This document shows, piece by piece, positions 6,585-12,757 of a stretch of 16,047 bases of DNA. The stretch's first letter is position 1, and the number at the start of each line of letters is the position of its first letter. The position numbers were made by a program, and so were the translations under genes. The DNA is from CAVPRW01 sp046727435 [NCBI: bacterium] (GTDB lineage: Bacteria; Tectomicrobia; Entotheonellia; J063), in contig JBKPCR010000529.1 of assembly GCA_046727435.1 (NCBI GenBank), forward strand, positions 1-16,047, written 5' to 3'. The notes beneath the pieces are model-generated. The model had not been told where the DNA came from. It did not search any database and worked only from the letters and a program-made list of their open reading frames with translations.

Positions 6585-7370
6585 GTGATGCATCAGGCCC
6601 AGAACGTCAGCGGCAAGATCTCTGATGCTGGCTTCAAGCGCCTCGAAGCGGAGTCCTGCGACCGTCGTGACGAGTCGTTTCGTCGGCTCAACGTCGCTGC
6701 TATCCAAGGTGTTACCGTCATTGGAAGAGCCCAGGACCAAAGAGCATTGAATCAATCCGTCCTTCCGCCAAAGGAACTCTCAAAAGAGAGCATCCGCGAG
6801 CTTCATGAAACCGCTGTTGCACATCGGATTGAGATGGCCAAAGATAGCCTCTTTCGGAAGGAGACCGAACTACTTCAGCACATCGCCTCGGGAAATGAGA
6901 TTGCTCCAACGAGAATTCGCCCGCATCTGGTGGAGGTGCTTCCTGACTCGGACGAGGAACTTCTCTTCAGGTATGCGTCCTTGCATTGGAGCATCCCCGT
7001 TTCGTCCGGTTATGGAAGGCGCTTGCGGTTCCTAGTTGTCGACGAACACAACGGTAAGCTGATAGGTCTGATCGGGTTGGGAGACCCTGTATACAGCCTA
7101 GGGCCGCGTGACGACTGGGTCGGCTGGACAATCGCTGACCGTAGGAAGCATTTAAGGAACGTAATGGATGCATTCGTGCTAGGAGCAGTGCCGCCATACT
7201 CGTTTCTGTTGTGCGGGAAGCTTGTGGCCATGCTGGTCGCAAGCGACACGGTGCGTAATGCATTCAAGAGAAAGTACGGGGGCGCTCGCTCGGTCATCAG
7301 ACGAAAGACACATGATGGCCGTCTTGCAATGATTACGACACCGTCGGCGCCTCATATATTGGATTGTTGA
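6585..7370 (+). CDS. DruA-like DUF4338 protein, apparently C-terminally truncated
   Basis: The 261-residue product belongs to the DUF4338 family, whose best-known member is DruA of the Druantia anti-phage systems; biochemical role unproven. Visible motifs: LPPKELSKESIRELH (60-74), IRPHLVEV (111-118), FRYASLHWSIPVSSGYGRRL (128-147), FLV..D..NGKLIG, LIGLGDPV (162-169), RDDWVGW (175-181), VMDAFVLGAVPPY (193-205), GKLVAMLVASD (211-221) and TTPSA (251-255). In intact relatives, as I know them, TTTSA is followed by GRSSIYNRL and some 150-200 more residues. Here the frame leaves the family after TTPSA and stops six residues later, so the C-terminal part seems deleted. The GTG start at 6585 (ATG follows at 6588) has no clear Shine-Dalgarno; a 36-codon ORF at 6515-6625 overlaps the beginning and could couple translation. 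It overlaps the next gene by 7 bp. It may be a fragment or a shortened functional form. Confidence 0.72.
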   Translation: MMHQAQNVSGKISDAGFKRLEAESCDRRDESFRRLNVAAIQGVTVIGRAQDQRALNQSVLPPKELSKESIRELHETAVAHRIEMAKDSLFRKETELLQHIASGNEIAPTRIRPHLVEVLPDSDEELLFRYASLHWSIPVSSGYGRRLRFLVVDEHNGKLIGLIGLGDPVYSLGPRDDWVGWTIADRRKHLRNVMDAFVLGAVPPYSFLLCGKLVAMLVASDTVRNAFKRKYGGARSVIRRKTHDGRLAMITTPSAPHILDC

Positions 7371-8437
7371 CAGAGAGTTCGCAAGAGGGTGACATTTTTC
7401 TTTGCACACCGATCTCGACACGGAGACTTGCAGATCTACGCCAGGGGAAGATGGATTTGCGAGAGGCATTTCTTACGCCGGAACTCACGGAGTACTTTGC
7501 TGGACGGCTGACGAATGGAGACGATAGTCCTCCGCGCCTACTTCTCGACCGTATTGACACATTGCCAGTAGAGTGGCTGCCAGACGAGGGATTCTTCCTT
7601 CACGATTTCCTTCAGGAGGTTCCTCCAGGCGCTGCAACAATTGTTTCAGAGGCAACCGAGCGTCATCGTGCTATCGTTCATTTCACTCTGAATCCACTCG
7701 AAGCCAGCGAGTCGGCAAAGATCAACGCGGACAGGCTTGCGGTGGCTCTTCAGGCCTTCCAGAACCTCGTCCGCCATGCCTACAGACGGGCAATAGCGGG
7801 GTTGTCCGGTAGCGTCCGGGCGCATGCATCAGGCAAGGATAACTACATTCTTGAGGTGTTTGGGTTTGCCACTGGTTCCTTTGAAGTTCGCCTTCAGTCG
7901 AAGGCTTCTGCAGACCTGTTGGGATACTCGAATCTTTCCAGGGCACTGAAGAAGATTGACGAGTTGACAGCGCACCTTGAGTCCCCCGAGGTTGCACTCG
8001 AAGTTGCGAAACAGAATCGGGGCCACTTCGTGAAGGCTTATCAGAACCTTCTGAAGTTCATTGCTGAGAGCGATACTCCTATGACCTATTACTGGGCAGA
8101 TCCTGCTGAGGCTATTGGTACACCTAGAAAGATCTCACGAGAAGCGGCTTCGTCTCTCTATGAACTGCTTGTCTCTCGGCAGGAGCTCGGCGCAGAGGAG
8201 ATTGTCTTGATCGGATCGTTCATAAAAGCAGATGTCCGTAACGGATCGTGGACTTTACTTACAGCGGAGAGGAAAGAGTACCACGGTCAGCTCGTAGAGG
8301 GACAAGAGCTTTCGCTAAGCGGAATCGTCCTCGATACGAAGCTCTACCGTATAGTGTGCGAGGAACGTATCGAAGAGACCCTTGGCTCGGGGAGACAGTC
8401 GACGAAGCTATTCCTACGAGAGCTTCAGGCGCTCTGA
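7364..8437 (+). CDS. DUF6575-type protein, possibly N-terminally shortened
   Basis: A 357-residue product starting at TTG 7364, inside the end of the DUF4338 gene. It resembles the DUF6575 family of unknown function. Its start has the family-like pattern of a beta hairpin, then PISTRRLADLRQGKMDLREAF (16-36), and a long helical C-terminal part that includes LQAFQNLVRHAYR, ATGSFEVRLQSKASADLLG and AKQNRGHFVKAYQNLLKFI. The frame is open upstream to 7316 and reads YDTVGASYIG directly before the TTG, which looks like family sequence. Relatives begin about 30 residues earlier (a region like EVYEYYD.PVLF). So the original N-terminus was probably lost in the same event that cut the DUF4338 gene, and translation may now depend on coupling. 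There is no strong Shine-Dalgarno. Intact and codon-like for its remaining length. Confidence 0.65.
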   Translation: MLTESSQEGDIFLCTPISTRRLADLRQGKMDLREAFLTPELTEYFAGRLTNGDDSPPRLLLDRIDTLPVEWLPDEGFFLHDFLQEVPPGAATIVSEATERHRAIVHFTLNPLEASESAKINADRLAVALQAFQNLVRHAYRRAIAGLSGSVRAHASGKDNYILEVFGFATGSFEVRLQSKASADLLGYSNLSRALKKIDELTAHLESPEVALEVAKQNRGHFVKAYQNLLKFIAESDTPMTYYWADPAEAIGTPRKISREAASSLYELLVSRQELGAEEIVLIGSFIKADVRNGSWTLLTAERKEYHGQLVEGQELSLSGIVLDTKLYRIVCEERIEETLGSGRQSTKLFLRELQAL

Positions 8438-8448
8438 AATCGACTGCT

Positions 8449-8556
8449 GCCTGACAGCGGCTTGCCGCAGATAGGGAGAGGGGCGACTCGCATGTTGTCA
8501 GCTCAAGCGGATGTCGGTGGCGGTTCTGTCCACCTCTGAAGCCTGAGTCGTTAGGC
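8449..8556 (+). other. attC2, integron recombination site (108 bp)
   Basis: The left end GCTGCCTGAC (8446-8455) and right end GTTAGGCAGC (8550-8559) are inverted repeats with a single mismatch. Within them lie GCCTGAC (one base off RYYYAAC) and GTTAGGC (a perfect GTTRRRY). Inner boxes GGCTT (8459-8463) and AAGCC (8539-8543) also pair, with 3- and 6-nt gaps to the outer boxes, as in the R-L box layout of attC sites. Total length 108 bp is typical (57-141). It begins 12 bp after the stop of the DUF6575 gene, exactly where a cassette's attC belongs. Crossover would be between G8550 and T8551. Confidence 0.75.
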
Positions 8557-8671
8557 AGCTTTATCACGCTTCTCCCGTGGTTATACTAGACGGTCGTTGG
8601 AGATTGTCAAGGGCGATGCCATTATAGGAAAGACGCAGCCCGTTATCTTCTACCCATGGGGAAAGGTGTCA

Positions 8672-8941
8672 TTGCCAGAGATTTCCCGCTTTCTCGGAAT
8701 CATCATTCGCATGTATGCCGAACCGGGAGCGCCCCATCATCGCCCCCACTTCTATGCCTATTACCAAGATGCAGTCATCATCTACAGCATCAATCCTTTT
8801 GAGCCCATCGGCGGCGCCTTTCCACGACGCCAACAACGCCTCGTTGAAGCATGGGCTGAGTTACACCAGGATGAGTTAAGAGCCAACTGGGAACGGCTGC
8901 AGGCAGGGCAAGCAGCCCATAAGATTGCCCCACTCGGTTAG
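8672..8941 (+). CDS. DUF4160 protein, toxin-antitoxin-like partner
   Basis: Small cytoplasmic protein of 89 residues matching the DUF4160 family: MPEISRFLGIIIRMY at the start, a PHFYAYY segment (25-31; usually PHFHA.Y), PRRQQRLVEAWAELHQDELRANW (51-73) and a closing KIAPL. The frame is open from 8597, but TTG 8672 is chosen because the family begins with exactly this PEISRF sequence; a purine-rich GGGGAAAGG lies 5-14 nt upstream. The DUF2442 gene follows after 17 bp. DUF4160-DUF2442 pairs are common accessory modules, often proposed as toxin-antitoxin-like, with no settled biochemistry. It lies just after attC2, so it may be the next cassette, but no third attC follows the pair. Confidence 0.82.
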   Translation: MPEISRFLGIIIRMYAEPGAPHHRPHFYAYYQDAVIIYSINPFEPIGGAFPRRQQRLVEAWAELHQDELRANWERLQAGQAAHKIAPLG

Positions 8942-8958
8942 AAAGGGCAGGGAAAGCG

Positions 8959-9273
8959 ATGGAACATCCCATTTATCGGGTGGTAGCATGTGAGGTCGTA
9001 GGACCCTACATCTTGCGGGTAGTATTTGACGATGACACTTCACAAGTAATTGATTTTAAAAATATTTTAGAAGGTCAATTATATGGCCCGCTAAGGGACG
9101 TTACGCTATTCAACCAAGTGCGGATCGATCCTGAAGTGCATACATTGGTTTGGCCGAACGGTGCCGATTTTGATCCAGCCACATTGCATGACTGGCCGAA
9201 ATACTTTGAAGACCTGAAGGAACTGGCAAAGCAATGGGCTCTGGCAGCAACGCCAGAATACCCCGACAGGTAA
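8959..9273 (+). CDS. DUF2442 protein
   Basis: A 104-residue product of the DUF2442 family. It shows the typical beta-rich order: a strand pair YRVVACEVVGPYILRVVFDD, the DDTSQVIDFKNIL motif (25-37), GPLRDVTLFNQVRIDPEVHTLVWPNGADFDP (43-73) and a C-terminal helix. ATG 8959 has GGAAAG about 4-10 nt upstream. It sits 17 bp after the DUF4160 gene in the order usual for this couple, so the two are probably one transcript. The AT-rich stretch around 9050-9080 (attgattttaaaaatatttt) stands out from the GC-rich surroundings and supports recent transfer. Function is unknown; antitoxin-like or DNA-binding roles have been proposed for the family. Confidence 0.85.
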   Translation: MEHPIYRVVACEVVGPYILRVVFDDDTSQVIDFKNILEGQLYGPLRDVTLFNQVRIDPEVHTLVWPNGADFDPATLHDWPKYFEDLKELAKQWALAATPEYPDR

Positions 9274-9547
9274 GGGTCGCCTAGATGCCCAAGATAAACG
9301 GGGTCATCAAGGGTCAATCGGCGAGAGGCTGCGCACAAGAGTAGTGGGAGGCTGTAGTATGCTTGGAAGCACGGCAACACGATGGCGGGGTGTGACTGGT
9401 GATGCGACACGATCGCCGCCATGGGCTGCCGTCACGCGTGTCGCTGCTGGGCTCTCAGATGCCACGCATGCCGCGGATGCCGTGATGGCAGACAGATCAC
9501 CAGCCATGCGCCGCGGGCTGACCGCGGCAACGGCCGCGTCGGTAGTG

Positions 9548-10258
9548 CTACGACCGCCACAGGTGCTCCAAGGCGAGTCGTGCTCCCTTAACCAGCGCCT
9601 TGAACTTGGCCCACATGACGGTCGGGTGCTGGCGCTGGTACAGTGCCCCCTGGGCAAACCCACAATCGGCCCCTGCCAGCGCCCCAACAGAGGTGGTTGC
9701 GCACACACTCCTCGGGGATCCCGGCCAGGGCGTGACTGAGCGCGTTGATGTTCCGGGCCTACATCCGCCGGTACTCCTCCAGCGGGGGTGCCGGCATCAT
9801 TATGTCCCACGTTTCGCCCAACCCGAGATCGTTGATCTGGAGGATGAACCCGGCGTCGACGATGGCCCGGTATCCGGTCTTCAGCGCCTCGGCGATCGCA
9901 AACACGTAGTCGTCATCGGTGGTATAGTACTGGTTTTGGCCGCGGCCGACCATCGCCGGCGCGATGGTCGGCACAATGTCGCCTCCTCCACGGGTACGCC
10001 TGGCAGGGCGGCCGTGAAGGTAGCGAAATCTCTCTTGAGCAACGCCAGGCCCTAATATGAGATAAGTCCCTGGCACACCGCAGGCGGCGCGGTGGGAGGC
10101 ATCGCCCGCGGCAAATACTCCTGGTAATACTCACGGAACGCCCGCCACTCCTGCCTGGTATCGAGCCGCCGCGCCCACGAGCCCCCGACGTTACTCGATG
10201 AGACATCCGGGTCCTCAGTCGCCATCGGGACCGTCAGTCGCCAGGCTATACTGCGCAT
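9548..10258 (-). pseudogene. MetE-like (cobalamin-independent methionine synthase-type) pseudogene
   Basis: Intact relatives are zinc-dependent methyltransferases of about 350-380 residues. Collinear pieces are read on the minus strand. WARRLDTRQEWRAFREYYQEYLP ends at VCQGLISY and a TAG at 10052-10054; the same frame goes on as GLALLKRDFATFTAALPGVPVEEA. After a frameshift near 9978, DIVPTIAPAM leads into NQYYTTDDDYVFAIAEALK, AIVDAGFILQINDLGL and a TAG at 9759-9761. The same frame continues NINALSHALAGIPEECVRNHLCWG, keeping the HxC zinc ligands. Then a shift plus a deletion of roughly 80 codons joins directly to ADCGFAQGALYQ and HPTVMWAKFKALVKGARLALEHLW, stop 9548-9550, with the last zinc cysteine. 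The deleted part would hold the Glu ligand. The N-terminus beyond about 10200 is not recognisable. Clearly dead. Confidence 0.82.
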
Positions 10259-10398
10259 TGGTCACCGGCAATCGTGGCTCATCCGCACTTTAGGTGAAGC
10301 ATGGACAGTTAGAGCGTGTGCGCCTACCAGCGGTCGCCAGGCGCTTCTTGCCGCGACGTGCCTTTACGCGGCAACCTGCTGGGGTGCGCGTCAGAGTT

Positions 10399-10500
10399 TG
10401 ATACTGTTGGCGAATTCGCGAAACTGGTGTTCTTGCGTCGGGAGCAATCAGGATCAAACAAAGGCTCCGTGTCATCTTGGAAAATTCTCCAACAGTATCA
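10399..10500. repeat. 102-bp element with 12-bp terminal inverted repeats (MITE-like)
   Basis: TGATACTGTTGG at 10399-10410 is repeated as its exact complement CCAACAGTATCA at 10489-10500. Going inward, five of the next six bases (CGAATT against AGAATT) also match. The 66 bases between the repeats are not palindromic. Size and layout fit a miniature inverted-repeat element or a solo pair of IS ends, but I see no clear target-site duplication. It lies in a 640-bp stretch (10259-10901) where I find no supportable gene. Confidence 0.4.
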
Positions 10501-10901
10501 GCTTTTTGGGCGAACCCCTCAGGGTGGGCAAGCGGTGGAACTTCGAGCATGTCCGAGCCACTCTATCGACCGAAGCCCAGCGGGTGAAAGTGCATCATAC
10601 CGGGCGTTTGCTCAAACAGCTGACTTACAAGTGGCGCGAGAACTGACGGATGAAGCCCCCAAAACTACATGATGTCCTGGCTGTTATCACCGAGCAAAAT
10701 CTGCACCCCGGAGGGCTGTCGGTCCGCAAATAGGCTTTTAGCTGGTCTCCTCTGTGTGTGGCGCAGACCGTAAGTAGTCAGGTTGCGCGGCATGTTCTAC
10801 GCCGTGGTTGACAGGCCGCTTCATCCTCTCCATCCTGATCATGCATAGAAAGGCATGAGTAGAGTGGGTATTGATGCGAGCTCGTAGAGAATGTAGAGAA
10901 T

Positions 10902-11192
10902 ATGGAAAACTCCTTGTTCGAGCCTCTATTCCTATCAGCGTATGCCCCACTTCACCCCGATGGTCCCCTCCCGCCAGGCCTCAACGAGTCAACTGTTAAG
11001 GCGGCATTCCGAAAGCCAGATCTAAGACATATACTTGCCGCAACGGGGGTGCGGCGTTTCTCTGGCTCCCCGGAAAAGCGACTTCGCAAGGCTCTGGACT
11101 ATCCCCGACTTCGGACACGCTTGGCTCAACATCGCTGTCGCCATTGTGATCCGCCTCTCGTTTTTCATGAGCTTCTTGTTGTGGTTTACTAG
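10902..11192 (+). CDS. Unrecognised ORF of 96 residues, possibly a fragment
   Basis: Starts at ATG 10902 after a GTAGAGAAT stretch and ends at TAG 11190-11192, three bases before the left end of the IS3 remnant. The first two thirds (AYAPLHPDGPLPPGLNES, STVKAAFRKPDLRHILAATG) look protein-like. The last third changes character, and a different frame there (about 11095-11190) encodes a hydrophobic stretch, so a frameshift or a junction is possible. I recognise no family. Given that everything around it is decayed, a broken gene is as likely as an intact one. Confidence 0.3.
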   Translation: MENSLFEPLFLSAYAPLHPDGPLPPGLNESTVKAAFRKPDLRHILAATGVRRFSGSPEKRLRKALDYPRLRTRLAQHRCRHCDPPLVFHELLVVVY

Positions 11193-11195
11193 AAA

Positions 11196-11538
11196 TGGAC
11201 ACCTTCATAAGGGTGATAAGATAGGAAAGGGAGGTGTCCGATGATGACAGATACACGCCGTACCTATAGTGCGGAATTCAAACGGGACGCGGTTCGCCTG
11301 GTGACCGCTCAGGGCGATGCGGTGGCGGAAGCGGCCCGCCATCTGGGACTCCAGGCCACGATGCTTGGTCGCTGGACACGGGAGGTCGAGCCGACAAAGA
11401 ACGGGGCGATTCCTGGGAATGGTCGGGTATCACTGGACCAGGAGGCATGACACCGGTTCCGGGCAGAAAACAGGCGCTTGCGGATGGCGCGCGATATTTT
11501 AAAAACAGCCCTGGGCTTCGTGGCCAGCGAGTCGAAAG
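11196..11538 (+). mobile_element. IS3-family element, left part only
   Basis: The left end begins TGGACACC (11196-11203), and the sequence just before the transposase start contains the matching GGTGTCC (11233-11239), a layout common at IS3-family left ends. Only the end and orfA remain; no orfB (DDE catalytic subunit) and no right end follow. At about 11533-11540 the sequence passes directly into the C-terminal coding region of the ATPase pseudogene, so the missing 900 bp or so of the IS and the end of the ATPase gene were lost together, as in an IS-flanking deletion. Confidence 0.65.
11241..11538 (+). pseudogene. IS3-family transposase OrfA, nonsense-mutated
   Basis: OrfA is the helix-turn-helix subunit of IS3-type transposases; it binds the element's ends and is fused to OrfB by frameshifting. 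Seen here: MTDTRRTYSAEFKRDAVRL, then the helix-turn-helix region DAVAEAARHLGLQATMLGRW, the GNGRVSLDQEA segment, a TGA at 11448-11450, and in the same frame HRFRAENRRLRMARDILKTA followed by LGFVASESK. The last is the leucine-zipper-like coiled coil that normally ends OrfA. ATG 11241 follows a GGGAGG Shine-Dalgarno (11229-11234). One in-frame stop splits the coiled coil from the DNA-binding part. Without OrfB no transposition is possible. Confidence 0.75.
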
Positions 11539-12654
11539 GATTTCTCCCCGTGAGGCTGACTGCAACTCGCGGAGATAGTTTGTGACATTCCCGGCTGGAT
11601 ATTCTGGTTCTGCCTTCCTAATTTCTTTGAGAATCTCCACGTGTGTACCCCCGGCACTCCCTAGTTCAGTCAGCGCTCTAAGGATCAGGCGGCTGTTATC
11701 GAAACGTCTTGCGCGCTGACGTTTTAGGGCGAGATCAAAAACCGCTTATAGAGTGTCGGAGGCGTCCTTCAAATAGCGCTCAAGCGCTGTGCGAAGCTGG
11801 TCCCGTTTAATCACGAATTGTTGATCGCATGTCTCGTAGATATTCGCAGCAAAGCAGATATTTAGACTCAGTTAATGGCAGACCGCAGCAAAGTCAGAGG
11901 AATATGAGGCGATTTCTTTCTTTAGGCCACCGAAGGCCACTTTAAGAAGTGATTCGCCTTTCTCAAGGATCTCAGTCAGTTCATTCTCAGCCATGAGTGG
12001 CACAGCAATTTCTGCAATGCGATTCCGCATCTCAAGGTGGTCTTGGATGACCTCTCGGGCCGAGTCTACAGCTCCGATCGCCACGACCTTGACATCGTGA
12101 TAGTCCACGGCGGTGTCCATGAAGACCTTCATTACCTGTGAGACCTTGGTCTTTTCAGACACCGGCACCTTGTGAAAATCTTCCAAAACCCAACAGCAGC
12201 CAGCAGCACTACAGAGCTCCGCCAGTCGTTGGGGAGTCAACTGAGGAGGTAAAACTCGGGTCAATTTGGTTTCTGTTTCACGCGAAAACTCCGCTTCGAT
12301 TGACGATTTGATCTTGAAATACTCCTGCTCGAGGTTTACCGAAATTGAGCGGCCAGTCTTAAGAGAAGCCTCGGAGGAATAATAAGGGTTGAGGCTGTCA
12401 AACGCCCCTACGAGGAGATTTTCGAACGTCGTTGCAGCAGTACATCTAGAAGTAATATGGTCAGGATAGAGCTGGCGCAATTTGTTGAACAGAAGTGTGG
12501 TTCTTCCTGAGCCAGTAGGCCCGTACACTACGACCTGCTTTCCAGGCGTCATTAGTGCGTCGACCAGTTGGTCATTGAGTGCTTGGCGTTCGACAAAGCT
12601 GAGTTGGGCTGGTTTTGTTGGGGTGAAGACGTCGGTCGTCCTAACCTTTTCCAT
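11539..12654 (-). pseudogene. P-loop ATPase (STAND/AAA-like) pseudogene with two in-frame TAA codons
   Basis: From ATG 12654 a frame of 260 codons runs to TAA 11872-11874. It opens MEKVRTTDVFTPTKPAQLSF and shows Walker A GPTGSGRTT (45-53, Arg51 where Lys is expected), Walker B CWVLEDFHK (154-162) and a sensor-like strand VVAIGAVD (190-197). After the TAA the same frame goes on without frameshift: LSLNICFAANIYETCDQQ, VIKRDQLRTALERYLKDASDTL, a second TAA (11746-11748), then AVFDLALKRQRARRFDNSRL, ILRALTELG and EILKEIRKAEPEYPAGNVTN, a winged-helix-like tail. Both stops could come from CAA by one C-to-T change. The tail is cut near SRGEIL by the IS3 remnant; relatives run some 20-30 residues further. 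Length fits a family of about 390 residues of unknown function. An upstream extension to 12846 overlaps the IS110 gene and is not used. Confidence 0.75.
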
Positions 12655-12757
12655 AAACCCTTCGGTAGCATTCAATACCCTGTTTCTCACCGGGGCACAG
12701 CGTGCGCCTAGACATAATGACTTCCGATGGGTCGGCTGACCTCCGGTTCCATCGTGG

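Larger units (their letters stand above)
6482..8550 (+). mobile_element. Integron gene cassette carrying DUF4338 and DUF6575 genes
   Basis: Bounded on both sides by G/TTAGGC crossover points of attC sites (after 6481 and after 8550), as a mobilisable gene cassette would be, and 2,069 bp long. Both main ORFs run in the direction expected for cassettes (plus strand, attC2 at the 3' end), and they fill it almost completely. GC content is visibly lower than in the flanking genes. Most cassettes hold one gene of under 1 kb; this one holds two. No integrase gene or attI is in the window, so the array looks like a CALIN or a cassette that has landed outside its integron. Confidence 0.65.

Noticed and set aside
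9274-9547. A third attC closing a DUF4160-DUF2442 cassette
   Set aside because: No GTTRRRY box with a pairing partner was found; GCCTAGA at about 9280 is too poor a match. I see nothing else in this stretch.
10398-10646. Plus-strand ORFs across the 102-bp element, ending RVKVHHTGRLLKQLTYKW
   Set aside because: The end looks vaguely transposase-like, but I cannot name a family, and the upstream part reads through the inverted repeats.
10738-10950. 70-codon minus-strand ORF
   Set aside because: No recognisable motif or ribosome-binding site, and it lies in decayed sequence.
11746-11874. Recoded TAA stop codons in the ATPase gene
   Set aside because: Intact genes in the window end normally at TAA, TAG or TGA, and the gene also has a Walker A mutation and a truncated end, so decay is simpler.
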